A stretch of 64,000 nucleotides of DNA. It comes from Actinomycetota bacterium (GTDB lineage: Bacteria > Actinomycetota > Acidimicrobiia > Acidimicrobiales > JAJPHE01). Numbering within the stretch: position 1 is the first letter of the stretch; the number at the start of each line of letters is the position of its first letter. The DNA lies in NCBI GenBank assembly GCA_027315345.1, contig DAHUYE010000016.1, positions 1 through 64,000 of the forward strand. Direction: 5' to 3'. Below the pieces are notes generated by a model. It had not been told where the DNA came from and did no database searches. It saw only the letters and a list, made by a program, of their open reading frames with translations. Below are positions 18,256 to 26,693 of the stretch, piece by piece. Made by a program: the position numbers and the translations under genes.

Positions 18256-19544
18256 GCCGGCCCCCGAGGCGCCCGCATGCGAACGGAGGCGGCGTGGGCG
18301 GCCAGTCCTTCGGCATCGGCCATGGCCGCCACGGTGGGGCTCAACCGGGCCAGGCCGGCGTCGTCCACGGACACGAAGTGGATCTTCTTGACGAAGTCGT
18401 CCACCCTCAGCCCACCGGCGAAGCGTCCCGTCCCGTAGGTCGGCAACACATGACTGGGGCCGGCGGCGTAGTCGCCCAGACTGGCCGGGGCGTTGGCGCC
18501 CAGGAACACGGCCCCGGCACAACGGACCAGCGGAACCAGGGCCTCGGGGTCGGCGGTCATGATCTCCAGGTGCTCGGGGGCGATGGCGTTGGACACGGCC
18601 ATGGCCTCCTCGGGTCCGTCCACCACCACCGCGTAACCGCCGTCGCGCAGCGTGGATTCGATCTCCGCCCGGCGGGGTGACTCCGCCACCAGGCGTTCCA
18701 CCGCGGCGCTGACCGCGTCGGCCGTGGCCTCCGACCAGGTGACCAGCCAGGCCAGACCGTCCGGGCCGTGCTCGGCCTGAACAACTACGTCGATGGCCAC
18801 CCAATCCACCGGCGCCGTCTCGTCCGCCACCACCACCACTTCGGACGGCCCGGCGAAGCCATTGGGAATCCCCACCCGCCCGGCCACCTCGGCCTTGGCC
18901 ACGGACACGTAGATGTTGCCCGGACCCACGATCACGTCCACGGGGCGGATGGACTCGGTGCCGTAGGCCATGGCCGCGATGGCCTGGGCGCCCCCGAGGG
19001 CGTAGACCTCGTCCACTCCGGCCAGGGCGGCCGCCGCCAGGGTCGGCGCCGGCACCCGGCCGTCGGGACCGGGAGGAACGCACAGGACCAGCTCGGGCAC
19101 CCCGGCCACCCGGGCCGGCACCGCCGTCATCAGCACCGTCGAGGGATACACGGCCCGGCCCCCCGGCACGTACAGGCCGGCCCGGTCGACCGGCACCATC
19201 GACTCGCGCACCACCACGCCGCCGGATTCGTAGCGGCTGTTCTCCAGGTGCTGGGAGCGGTGAAACGCCTCCACGTTGTCCAGAGCGGCCTCCATGGCGG
19301 TGCGCAGCCCGGCCGGGATCGACTCCAGCGCCTCCTTCATCGCCTCGGGGGACACACGCAGCGATTCGACTTCGACCCGGTCGAAACGGGCCGTCAACTC
19401 CCGTAGGGCCCGGTCCCCGCCCTGGCGCACCTCGGCGATGATCTTCCTCACCGCTTCCAGCGGCGGGTTGTCGGCGGCGGCCGGACGGGGCAGGGACGCC
19501 GTCAGGCGGTCGCCCCGGCCGCGCAGGTCGAGTCGCTGCAACAT
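18252..19544 (-). CDS. hisD: Histidinol dehydrogenase
   Basis: Zinc enzyme that performs the last two oxidations to histidine. It is 430 residues and begins the his operon at ATG 19544. It carries VPGGRAVYPST, GPGNIYV, GPSEVVVVADE, the EHGPDG metal segment and the catalytic Glu-His in IAPEHLEI. The 95 bp upstream are shared with a small divergent gene; I see no histidine leader peptide. Confidence 0.97.
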   Translation of the reverse strand: MLQRLDLRGRGDRLTASLPRPAAADNPPLEAVRKIIAEVRQGGDRALRELTARFDRVEVESLRVSPEAMKEALESIPAGLRTAMEAALDNVEAFHRSQHLENSRYESGGVVVRESMVPVDRAGLYVPGGRAVYPSTVLMTAVPARVAGVPELVLCVPPGPDGRVPAPTLAAAALAGVDEVYALGGAQAIAAMAYGTESIRPVDVIVGPGNIYVSVAKAEVAGRVGIPNGFAGPSEVVVVADETAPVDWVAIDVVVQAEHGPDGLAWLVTWSEATADAVSAAVERLVAESPRRAEIESTLRDGGYAVVVDGPEEAMAVSNAIAPEHLEIMTADPEALVPLVRCAGAVFLGANAPASLGDYAAGPSHVLPTYGTGRFAGGLRVDDFVKKIHFVSVDDAGLARLSPTVAAMADAEGLAAHAASVRMRAPRGPA

Positions 19545-19639
19545 TGGACGCCGGATGCTACCGGAGGCCCATTGGCGACCCCAGCGACTTATGCCCGCCG
19601 GCCGGATCGAGTCGACCCCGGATCGGCTAGACCAGAGCC

Positions 19640-19843
19640 ATGAGCGTCCCCGCCGCCGAGCTGTCCTCCCTCAGCACCGCCCTGGAGGAGATTCGCCGCC
19701 GGGTCGGCACCATGGCCGACGCCTTCGCCACCGCCCGCCGGGAGGATGTGGCCGGCGAATTGGCCGCCGTCGACCGCCAGCTCCACCACGCCGTCCGCCG
19801 CCTTGACAAGATCGTGGCTGCCGACCCCAAGCGTCCCGCCTGA
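19640..19843 (+). CDS. Small hypothetical protein, helical, 67 aa
   Basis: A short protein from ATG 19640, predicted to be mostly alpha-helical, with a heptad-like pattern (LSTALEEIRRRVGTMADAF, then VDRQLHHAVRRLDKIV) that suggests a short coiled-coil hairpin. There are no cysteines or membrane segments. It is divergent from hisD and convergent with mshD. I do not recognise the family. Confidence 0.55.
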   Translation: MSVPAAELSSLSTALEEIRRRVGTMADAFATARREDVAGELAAVDRQLHHAVRRLDKIVAADPKRPA

Positions 19844-19852
19844 CCGGCCGGG

Positions 19853-20773
19853 TCAGCGGGCCGGGATGTCGCCTACGTAGGCCTGGTCGGAGTGCTCGAC
19901 CTCGAAGCCCAGGGAGCGGTAGAGGTTCACGGCCGGCTCGTTACCGGCATCGACGTAGAGCATCCCGGTCCGTAGTCCCTGGCCGGCCAGCCACTCCAGC
20001 CCGCTGACCACCAGGGGTCGCCCCAGATGCTCATGCTGGAAGTCGGGGTCCACGGCTATCACGTAGATCTCCCCGAGCGGGGGCTGGTGGTCGGCATGCA
20101 CCTTGGTCCAGCAGAAGCCGGCCAGCCGCCCGTCCCTTTCGTGCAGCCGGAAGCCCTCCGGGTCGAACCAGGCCTCTCCCTCGCGCTGGAGGATGGTGTC
20201 GAGGTCCCACCCGCCCTGCTCCGGATGCCAGGCGAAGGCCCGGTTGTTGACCTCCAGCCAGGCCCGCTCGTCCTGACCGGGGACGAAGGCCCGGGTGGGA
20301 ACCGTCGGGCTGTCCTCGGGTAACGGAAGAGGCCGGCGCATCTGGTACAGCTCCCGGCCCCGGCTCAGCCCCACCGCCGTCGCCAGGACGTCGTCCTCCG
20401 GGCCGGCGTGGTGGACCCACATGTGAACATGGCCGCCGCCCTGGTCCCCCACCACCTCGAGCGCGGATCGCACCAGGTCCAGACCGATGGTGCTCTCCGG
20501 GCTGCGCCAATGCGGATCGACCACGTACTCCAGGGCCCAGTTGCCCGAGCCCCGGCTCACCTGGGCGTACCCCACCGGGTGTTCGTGCTCGGCCTCCCAG
20601 GCCACCAGCCCGGCGAAGTCCCTCCGCCCCCCATGGACCAGGTCCAGCCACTGATGATCCCCGAGGGCGGGATGGTGATCGTGGGCCTCGGCCACCTCCA
20701 GCAGCTCGGCCACGGCAGCGATGTCGACCTTGCCCATCTGTCGCTTGACCTCGAGGCGGTGCACGCTCGGCAC
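19853..20773 (-). CDS. mshD: Mycothiol synthase (acetyltransferase)
   Basis: Acetylates the cysteinyl amine of Cys-GlcN-Ins to complete mycothiol, the actinobacterial low-molecular-weight thiol. It is a tandem GNAT protein of 306 residues. The C-terminal domain is the active, well-conserved one: LEVNNRAFAWHPEQGGWD, RLAGFCWTKVH, EIYVIAVDP and YVDAGNEPAVNLYRSLGF. It is a key marker placing the organism in Actinomycetota. It is divergent from nth with 33 bp between the starts. Confidence 0.92.
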   Translation of the reverse strand: MPSVHRLEVKRQMGKVDIAAVAELLEVAEAHDHHPALGDHQWLDLVHGGRRDFAGLVAWEAEHEHPVGYAQVSRGSGNWALEYVVDPHWRSPESTIGLDLVRSALEVVGDQGGGHVHMWVHHAGPEDDVLATAVGLSRGRELYQMRRPLPLPEDSPTVPTRAFVPGQDERAWLEVNNRAFAWHPEQGGWDLDTILQREGEAWFDPEGFRLHERDGRLAGFCWTKVHADHQPPLGEIYVIAVDPDFQHEHLGRPLVVSGLEWLAGQGLRTGMLYVDAGNEPAVNLYRSLGFEVEHSDQAYVGDIPAR

Positions 20774-20806
20774 CGTACCGGCTGGGGTGGTGGTTACCCT
20801 GCCAGC

Positions 20807-21457
20807 ATGGCCCGGCCCCGTTCGCCCCAGGGCCGCGCCCGGGAGACCCTGGCCCGCCTGGGCGGGGAGTACCCCGGCTCAGCCGCCGAGCTGTGCGCCC
20901 TCACCCACGACGGCCCGTTCCAGTTGCTGGTGGCCACCATCCTCTCGGCCCAGTGCACGGATGAGCGGGTCAACATGGTCACCCCCGAGGTCTTCCGGCG
21001 CTGGCCCACGCCCGGCGACCTGGCCCGGGCCAACCCGGCCGAGGTCGAGGGCGTGATCAAGTCGACAGGGTTCTTCCGCAGCAAGACCAAGGCCCTGGTC
21101 GGGATGGCCTCGGCGGTGGAGGCGGACTTCGGGGGCGAGGTGCCCCACGCCATCGAGGATCTGGTCACCCTCCCGGGCGTGGGTCGCAAGACGGCCAACG
21201 TGGTGCGCTCGGTCGCCCTCGGCTTACCTGGCCTGCCCGTGGACACTCATGTGCTGCGTCTGTCCAAGCGCCTGGGGCTCACCACTTTGACCGATCCGGT
21301 CAAGGTCGAACTGGAACTCAACCAGATGGTCCCCCCCCTCGAAAGGGGCTCCCTCAGCCTCCGGCTCATCCTCCACGGCCGGAAGGTGTGCGTGGCCCGT
21401 AAACCCCGCTGCGCCGACTGCCTACTCAACGACTACTGCCCCCGGATCGGGTCTTAG
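20807..21457 (+). CDS. nth: Endonuclease III (DNA glycosylase/AP lyase)
   Basis: Base-excision repair enzyme that removes oxidised pyrimidines and cleaves the AP site. It is 216 residues from ATG 20807; a longer frame upstream is not supported. The helix-hairpin-helix and catalytic lysine are in TLPGVGRKTANVV and the catalytic aspartate in VDTHVLRLSKRL. The C-terminal [4Fe-4S] loop is complete as C-x6-C-x2-C-x5-C. Confidence 0.96.
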   Translation: MARPRSPQGRARETLARLGGEYPGSAAELCALTHDGPFQLLVATILSAQCTDERVNMVTPEVFRRWPTPGDLARANPAEVEGVIKSTGFFRSKTKALVGMASAVEADFGGEVPHAIEDLVTLPGVGRKTANVVRSVALGLPGLPVDTHVLRLSKRLGLTTLTDPVKVELELNQMVPPLERGSLSLRLILHGRKVCVARKPRCADCLLNDYCPRIGS

Positions 21458-21462
21458 GCCCC

Positions 21463-22173
21463 CTAAGCGGCGCCGGAGACGCCGACCAGGGCCCCGATCC
21501 CGTAGGTCACGGCGGCGGCCACCGCGGACACGAGGAGCTGGCGGGCCACTGTCTTGACCACCGAGCGACCGGTGAAGACGGCCAGGGCCACCCCGATCAG
21601 GATCGCCAGCGCGGCGGCCAGGATGATGGTGGCGATGATGGCGGCCAGGCCGTTGGTGAACAGCCACGGCAGCAGGGGGACGAAGCCCCCCACCGCGCAG
21701 GTGACCAGAGATGAACCCGCCGCCTGGATGGGCGAACCCAAGGAGGATGGATTGACCCCGAGCTCCTCCCGGGCGTGGGTTTCCAGGGCCATGTGGGGGT
21801 CGCGCATCATGAGGCCGGCCATCTCGAAGGCTGTCCCGGTGTCGAGCCCGCGGCCCTCGTAGATCTTGGCCAGTTCCTTCTGTTCCATGGCCGGGTTGCG
21901 GGCCAGCTCCAGCCGCTCGTTGTCGAGCTCGCGCTGGAGAAGCTCGGACTGGGCCCGCATGGAAACGAACTCCCCCGCCGCCATGGAGAAGGCTCCCGCC
22001 ACCAGCCCGGCCACGCCGGCCAGTCGCACGATGTGCCCGCCCGGAGCGGCCCCGGCTACCCCGAGGATCAGCGAGACGTTGGTGACCAGACCGTCGCTGA
22101 TCCCGAACACGGCGGCCCGAGCCGCCCCCCCGGTTATGTCGCGATGGTGGTGGTCTTCATAGGACTGGGCCAC
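21463..22173 (-). CDS. VIT1/CCC1-family metal transporter
   Basis: A 236-residue membrane protein. The first helix carries the family motif AVFGISDGLVTNVSLILGV; a second helix contains the MAAGEFVSMRAQSE stretch. A long charged cytoplasmic loop (about 75-140, Glu/Met-rich, likely metal-binding) leads to three C-terminal helices. The family moves Fe2+ or Mn2+ out of the cytoplasm. The gene starts 28 bp from one end of the 112-bp repeat element. Confidence 0.9.
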   Translation of the reverse strand: MAQSYEDHHHRDITGGAARAAVFGISDGLVTNVSLILGVAGAAPGGHIVRLAGVAGLVAGAFSMAAGEFVSMRAQSELLQRELDNERLELARNPAMEQKELAKIYEGRGLDTGTAFEMAGLMMRDPHMALETHAREELGVNPSSLGSPIQAAGSSLVTCAVGGFVPLLPWLFTNGLAAIIATIILAAALAILIGVALAVFTGRSVVKTVARQLLVSAVAAAVTYGIGALVGVSGAA

Positions 22174-22201
22174 GGGCGGAACGCTACCGGCGTACCGGCC
22201 T

Positions 22202-22313
22202 ATGCAGTTTGAACCGGCGCCCCCTTTTATATTTCAGAAGTGTTACGGAACGAATATATATTCACCACTAGTCGACAAAACACGAAATCCGGGGGTGTCT
22301 CTTCAAGTTGCAT
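22202..22313. repeat. 112-bp AT-rich element with terminal inverted repeats, copy 1
   Basis: A strongly AT-rich segment in a very GC-rich region. Its ends, ATGCAGTTTGAA (22202-22213) and TTCAAGTTGCAT (22302-22313), form an imperfect 12-bp terminal inverted repeat (10 of 12 pair). The centre has the 12-bp palindrome GAATATATATTC. In reverse complement it aligns without gaps over its full 112 bp to 61668-61779 (82 of 112 identical by my count; 43 of 50 in the core). It lies between the starts of the VIT gene and rlmN. It could be a MITE-like element or a conserved regulatory or structured site. Confidence 0.75.
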
Positions 22314-22407
22314 CCCTCATTCCGCGCCGCTCTCCGCGTCCGAACCTGGGGCGCAGGCCACGATCAGTGGCCGCCGAGCCGGAGAGGGGGGCCGGTAGGA
22401 TTGACCG

Positions 22408-23472
22408 GTGGCCCGATACGACCTGGGCCGGGAGGAGTTGGCCGAGCTCCTGGACGGTGAGCCCCGCTACCGGGTCGACCAGGTGTGGGACGCCCTCTAC
22501 CGCCAGCTGGTGTCTCCCGGTGAGCTGAGCTCGCTGCCGGCCAAGCTGCGGAGGCGGCTGGAGGCCGAGGAGGCCCTGTCGCCGGCGTTGAAGCCGGTGG
22601 CGGTCAGCCGGGCCGACCGGGGCAGCACCGTCAAGTGGCTCTGGGAGCTGGCCGACGGGGCCAGGGTGGAGACCGTGCTGATGGACTACGGGACCCGCTC
22701 GACGGTGTGCGTGTCGAGCCAGGCCGGCTGCGCCATGGGCTGCGGGTTCTGCGCCACCGGGCAGGCCGGCTTCACCCGCCACCTGAGCGTGGGCGAGATC
22801 GTGGAGCAGGTGGTGGCGGCCGGGGCGGCCCGGCGGGAGGCGGCCGACGGCCGGCCGCTGCGGCCCGGGAACGTCGTGTTCATGGGGATGGGCGAGCCCA
22901 TGGCCAACTACGCCCGGGTCTGGGCGGCGGTCGAGCGCCTGCATGGGGACCTGGGCATCTCGGCCCGCCACATCACCATTTCCACCGTGGGGGTGGTGCC
23001 CGGCATCCGGCGCCTGGCCAAAGAGAGCCTCCCGGTCAACCTGGCCATCTCCCTCCACGCCGCCAACGACGGGTTGAGAAACGAGCTGGTCCCGCTCAAC
23101 CGGCGCTATGCGATAGCCGAGCTGATGGCGGCGGCCCGGGACTACCTGGGTTCGACCGGCCGGCGGGTGTCCTTCGAGTGGGCCCTCATAGCCGGGGTGA
23201 ACGACCGGGCCCCGGACGCGGCCGAACTGGCCGATCTGGCCCTGCCCCTCGGCGCCCACGTCAACCTCATCCCGCTCAATCCGACCCCGGGCTATCCGAC
23301 CGTCGGTTCCAGCCCGGCGGCGGTGGCCGCCTTCCGGGACCGATTGGTGACCTTCGGGGTCAACGCCACCGTCCGGCGCAACCGGGGCACCCGGATCGAC
23401 GCCGCCTGCGGCCAGCTGGCCGCCCGGGAGGCGGTCCCGGTTCCGGTCGAGCTCGGAGTTGGGGCACACTGA
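22408..23472 (+). CDS. rlmN: Dual-specificity 23S rRNA/tRNA A2503/A37 methyltransferase
   Basis: Radical SAM methylase that puts a C2-methyl on adenine in 23S rRNA and some tRNAs. It is 354 residues from GTG 22408. The cluster motif is C108-x3-C112-x2-C115, followed by GNVVFMGMGEPMANY and the SLHAANDGLRNELVP strand. The methyl-carrying Cys is in GTRIDAACGQLA near the C-terminus. Its promoter must lie in or beside the AT-rich repeat element upstream. Confidence 0.96.
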   Translation: MARYDLGREELAELLDGEPRYRVDQVWDALYRQLVSPGELSSLPAKLRRRLEAEEALSPALKPVAVSRADRGSTVKWLWELADGARVETVLMDYGTRSTVCVSSQAGCAMGCGFCATGQAGFTRHLSVGEIVEQVVAAGAARREAADGRPLRPGNVVFMGMGEPMANYARVWAAVERLHGDLGISARHITISTVGVVPGIRRLAKESLPVNLAISLHAANDGLRNELVPLNRRYAIAELMAAARDYLGSTGRRVSFEWALIAGVNDRAPDAAELADLALPLGAHVNLIPLNPTPGYPTVGSSPAAVAAFRDRLVTFGVNATVRRNRGTRIDAACGQLAAREAVPVPVELGVGAH

Positions 23473-23477
23473 ATCGG

Positions 23478-23834
23478 ATGAGGAAGTCCCGCTGGATCAA
23501 CAACACCCAGCCCCAGACCCTTCAGGTGGCCGTCATCCTCCTGTACCTCAACGCCGCCTTCACCCTGCTCGGCTTCGGGACCGGCGGCCTCCTGCCCCTG
23601 CGCCTGCTGCTGGTGGCAGCCGAGGTCGGGGGCGGCTACGGCGTGGCCAACGAACGCAAGTGGGGTTACGGAGTCGCCATCGTGGCCGCCGTGATCCCGT
23701 TGGTCCTGCTCGTCCAGCTGTCGGGCGGTGCCATCTTCGGCCAGCTGCTGTTGAGCCTGATGATCCAGGTGGCCCTGATCGCCCTGCTGCTCCACCCCCA
23801 CAGTCGCTCCTACCAGCGCATCTGGTTCAAGTAG
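23478..23834 (+). CDS. Small integral membrane protein, 118 aa
   Basis: A protein from ATG 23478 with a basic N-terminus (MRKSRWINN) and four likely helices: AVILLYLNAAFTLLGFG, LLPLRLLLVAAEVGGGYG, GVAIVAAVIPLVLLVQLSG and GQLLLSLMIQVALIALLL. It ends in a basic tail. It follows rlmN by 5 bp and is probably cotranscribed. I recognise no family function. Confidence 0.72.
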   Translation: MRKSRWINNTQPQTLQVAVILLYLNAAFTLLGFGTGGLLPLRLLLVAAEVGGGYGVANERKWGYGVAIVAAVIPLVLLVQLSGGAIFGQLLLSLMIQVALIALLLHPHSRSYQRIWFK

Positions 23835-23853
23835 CCGCCGGAGCGGGCGGGCC

Positions 23854-24081
23854 CTAATCCCCGGGGTCGGGCGGCTTGAGGTCCGGATAGAGGTGCTCGA
23901 GGGTGCCGGGCACGATCCGGGACGACTCGATGAAAACGTCCACATCGGCGGCTTTGAGGCGGATGACCCGGCCGAATTTGTAAGCCGGCACCAGACCCTC
24001 GTCGATGAAGCGATAGAGGGTGCGCAGGGTCACGCCCACCCGCTGGGCGGCGTCCCTGGTGCTCAGCCACTCCGTTTCCAT
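23854..24081 (-). CDS. Excisionase/MerR-like helix-turn-helix protein
   Basis: A 75-residue DNA-binding protein of the HTH_17 / excisionase-domain type: WLSTRDAAQRVGVTLRTLYRFIDEG is the winged-helix recognition unit and AYKFGRVIRLKAADVDVFI the wing. Similar small actinobacterial proteins include BldC-like regulators. There is no integrase nearby, so a regulatory role is likelier than phage excision. It sits downstream of hemW on the same strand with a 39-bp gap. Confidence 0.8.
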   Translation of the reverse strand: METEWLSTRDAAQRVGVTLRTLYRFIDEGLVPAYKFGRVIRLKAADVDVFIESSRIVPGTLEHLYPDLKPPDPGD

Positions 24082-24120
24082 CGGCCGAGCGTAACCCCAG
24101 GGTCCCCGTGCCCGTCGGGG

Positions 24121-25200
24121 CTATCTGAGCCGGACGGCCACCTCATTGGCCAGGAGCCGGCCCCGGGGCGTGAGAACGGCTCGCCCGTTGGCGTCGTCCA
24201 GCTGGACCAGGCCCTCGTCCAGGAGGACGGGCAGATCGGCCAGGGCCTCGGCCGGGACGCCGGTGCGGGTGCGCAGGGCCAGGGTCAGGGCCTCGGTGGC
24301 CCGGGTGGGACCGTCCAGTTCCTCCCCGGCCGCCTCGGTGGAAAGGCCGGCCGTCACGGCACGGATGTAGCGCTCGGGAGTCCGCAGGTTCCACCAGCGC
24401 CGGCCCCGGCGGTGGGAGTGGGCGGCGGCCCCGAAGCCGAGGTAGTCGCCCTGGGACCAGTACAGGAGATTGTGGCGGCACTCGTGTCCGGGCCGGGCGA
24501 AGTTGGAGATCTCATAGCAGTCCAGGCCGGCCGCCCCCAGGGCCTCGACGGCGGCCAGGTACATGTCGGCTTGGAGGTCGGGGTCCGGGTGGCGCTCGGG
24601 CTGGCCGGCCAGAGGGGTCCCCGGCTCCACCGTCAGGGCATAGGCACTGATGTGGGGCGGGCCCAGGTCGAGCAGCCCCCGCAGGGTCGCCTCCCAGGAG
24701 ACCAGGGTCTCCCCGGCCACCCCGTAGATGAGGTCGAGGTTGAAAGACGCAAAACCGGCCCGCTGCACGGCGGCCACGGCCGGGGCCACGTTGGCCGGGG
24801 TATGGGTCCGGCCCAGTCCGGCCAGCACGGAGGGATCCAGGCTCTGGACCCCCATGCTGATACGGGTGACGCCGCCCTGGCGGTAGGCGGCCATGAGGTC
24901 GTCATCGACGGTGTCGGGGTTGCACTCCACGGTCACCTCGGCCCCCGGGGCCAGGGGGATGAGGGCCAGGGCGGCCGTGAGGCCCTCGGCGGGGACCAGG
25001 GAAGGGGTGCCCCCGCCGAAGAAGACGCTGGTGGCCTCGACCAGGCGGCCTTCGGACACCGCCAGCCCGATCTCGGTGGAGAGGGCGTGGAGGTAGGCGG
25101 CGGTCAATTCGCCCCGGTCGTCCCAGGTGGCGAAGGCGCAGTAGCCGCAGCGGGCGGCGCAGAAAGGTATGTGGACGTAGACCCCGAAGGGGTCGTTCAG
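24121..25200 (-). CDS. hemW: Heme chaperone HemW-like radical SAM protein, apparent CTG start
   Basis: Radical SAM protein of the HemW group (coproporphyrinogen-oxidase-like), thought to deliver heme. The cluster motif C-x3-C-x2-C (CAARCGYC) lies at residues 14-21 only if translation starts upstream of the first standard start codon (TTG 25107). No ATG, GTG or TTG occurs in frame between the motif and the upstream stop-free region I could read; CTG 25200, overlapping the bldD-like stop as CTGA, gives LNDPFGVYVHIPFCAARC, the expected N-terminus. Other motifs: FFGGGTPSLV, EVTVECNPDT. Length 359 residues. Confidence 0.88.
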   Translation of the reverse strand: MNDPFGVYVHIPFCAARCGYCAFATWDDRGELTAAYLHALSTEIGLAVSEGRLVEATSVFFGGGTPSLVPAEGLTAALALIPLAPGAEVTVECNPDTVDDDLMAAYRQGGVTRISMGVQSLDPSVLAGLGRTHTPANVAPAVAAVQRAGFASFNLDLIYGVAGETLVSWEATLRGLLDLGPPHISAYALTVEPGTPLAGQPERHPDPDLQADMYLAAVEALGAAGLDCYEISNFARPGHECRHNLLYWSQGDYLGFGAAAHSHRRGRRWWNLRTPERYIRAVTAGLSTEAAGEELDGPTRATEALTLALRTRTGVPAEALADLPVLLDEGLVQLDDANGRAVLTPRGRLLANEVAVRLR

Positions 25201-25766
25201 CGGTGGAGGCAGAGGCCCAGGTCGTCCAGGCGCTCGCGCATGGCCACGGCCGAGAGGTCGAAGAGGCGGGCCACGGCCTGGATGTCCTCGGCCCGGATGG
25301 TGAGCACCCGGCCGTTGAAGTCCTGGCGCTGGACCTGGATGGAGGCCAGGTAGCGGCGCAGCAGCTCGCGCTCGGGGCCCTCGATGACCTCGAGGCGGGA
25401 CAGGTCGATGACGACCTTCCCATCCAGGGCGCCGGGGGCGCCGGCGGCACCCGCTGCGACGAACTGGGCCCGGGCGGCCGGCTCGTCCATGGTCAGATCG
25501 ATGAGGCCGGGGCCCCAGCCCGGCGCCGGGGTCGGCTTGGGCAGGAGCTGGTCGACGGGGACGTTGTAGATGGCGGCGAGCCGCTGGAGGCGGGGCACGG
25601 AGATGGACCGCTCACCGCGTTCGTAGGCGCCCAGGACGGAGGCTTTGAACTCCTTGTCGGAGCGGGCCTCGACGGCCTGGAGGGACAGGCCCTTCTGTTT
25701 CCTCACGTCACGGAGTCGCTCGCCCACTAGGCGGGCGTATCCCGGGTCGTCCCACTCTTCCGTCAT
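25197..25766 (-). CDS. BldD-like XRE-family regulator with c-di-GMP motif
   Basis: A 189-residue regulator. The N-terminal XRE helix-turn-helix (ERLRDVRKQKGLSLQAVEAR to ASVLGAYERGERSISV) closely follows the Streptomyces BldD layout, with NVPVDQLLP after it. The C-terminal domain contains RQD at 147-149, eight residues, then RAED at 158-161: exactly the RxD-x8-RxxD signature through which BldD binds tetrameric c-di-GMP. In Streptomyces BldD represses development. Here it is coupled to hemW by a CTGA overlap. c-di-GMP binding is inferred from the motif. Confidence 0.88.
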   Translation of the reverse strand: MTEEWDDPGYARLVGERLRDVRKQKGLSLQAVEARSDKEFKASVLGAYERGERSISVPRLQRLAAIYNVPVDQLLPKPTPAPGWGPGLIDLTMDEPAARAQFVAAGAAGAPGALDGKVVIDLSRLEVIEGPERELLRRYLASIQVQRQDFNGRVLTIRAEDIQAVARLFDLSAVAMRERLDDLGLCLHR

Positions 25767-25876
25767 TCGGAAACCTTACCACGCTTAGTGCCAATTACCA
25801 GGGACCAAACCTGCTGTTTCCGGGCCGTTTCCCTGCCCATATGTCCGGGAAGGTTCGATCTGCCACTGAGAGTGTT

Positions 25877-26689
25877 CTAACTTAAGAGGCCGGCCCGGGC
25901 CAGGCCGAGCACGGTGGCGGCGGCCACGGCGGCCGTTTCGGTGCGCAAAACGGTAGGCCCCAGGCCCACCCGGACCAGGCCGGCCGGGAGCTCCCCGTCC
26001 GCCCATCCCCCTTCGGGCCCGATCAGGATCCGGGGCTGGGCCAGGCCGGGCCCATGGGGGGCCCCCGGCTCAGCGGCGGCCCAGCCCGGCGCCCAGCCCG
26101 GCGCCCAGCCCGGCGCCCAGCCCGGCGCCCAGCCTGCCGCCCCTCGGGCGGCCGAGGGCGGGACCACGCCCGACGCCGCCTCCCCGGCCGACGCCGGCGG
26201 CTGGAGCAGCTGGGCCACGGTGAGAGGTCCGGCCAGGCTGGGTAGCCGGGTGAGGCGGGCCTGCATGGCCGCCTGGCGGATGATCCGGCGGAGCCGGGCC
26301 GTGCCCCGGGAGGCCCGGTCCCCGTCCCAGCGGACCACGGAGCGGGCGGCGTCCAGGACGATGATCTCATCGACGCCCAGCTCGGTCACCTTCTGTACGG
26401 CCCAGTCGCCCCGATCGCCCTTGGGCAGGGCGATGGCCAGGCCCAGGGCCGGCTGGGGGGCCGGGTCAACCGAGATCGGCCCCTCGGCCTCCACCCCGGA
26501 CGGGGTCAGACGGCCCAGGCGCCAGGCCCCGGCCCCGTCGGAGAGGCCCACCGCCTCCCCGGGCCGGAGGCGCAGGACGCGGGTGAGGTGGTGGGAGTCG
26601 TCTTCGTCGAGTTCGGGGGCGTCCAGGTCGGCCACGAAGACGTGGGCCGGGGCCGAGCGCAGCTCGGGATGGGGACCGGAGCTGCTCAC
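25877..26689 (-). CDS. rsmE: 16S rRNA m3U1498 methyltransferase RsmE with repeat insertion
   Basis: SPOUT-fold methyltransferase for U1498 of 16S rRNA, 270 residues from GTG 26689. Family motifs: SHHLTRVLRL near the N-terminus, LPKGDRGDWAVQKVTELGV, and the knot residues ILIGPEGGWADGEL and VLRTETAAVAA. Between the central strand and the knot it carries a roughly 45-residue low-complexity insertion built from five PGWA-type units, encoded by a 12-bp tandem repeat; most RsmE proteins lack it. It is last in hrcA-dnaJ-rsmE. Confidence 0.93.
   Translation of the reverse strand: MSSSGPHPELRSAPAHVFVADLDAPELDEDDSHHLTRVLRLRPGEAVGLSDGAGAWRLGRLTPSGVEAEGPISVDPAPQPALGLAIALPKGDRGDWAVQKVTELGVDEIIVLDAARSVVRWDGDRASRGTARLRRIIRQAAMQARLTRLPSLAGPLTVAQLLQPPASAGEAASGVVPPSAARGAAGWAPGWAPGWAPGWAPGWAAAEPGAPHGPGLAQPRILIGPEGGWADGELPAGLVRVGLGPTVLRTETAAVAAATVLGLARAGLLS
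26080..26139. repeat. 12-bp tandem repeat inside rsmE
   Basis: Four perfect copies of cccagcccggcg (26080-26127) and a fifth with two changes (26128-26139). The unit keeps the frame, adding PGWA blocks to a surface insertion, so copy number can change without disrupting the enzyme. Confidence 0.9.
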
Positions 26690-26693
26690 CGGC

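Noticed and set aside
17158-19083. 641-codon minus-strand frame over hisC and part of hisD
   Set aside because: The N-terminal part is low-complexity Arg/Gly/Pro and overlaps the real HisD frame; HisC starts at 18255.
26080-26139. Possible non-coding satellite
   Set aside because: The 12-bp units keep the rsmE frame and lie between its conserved motifs.
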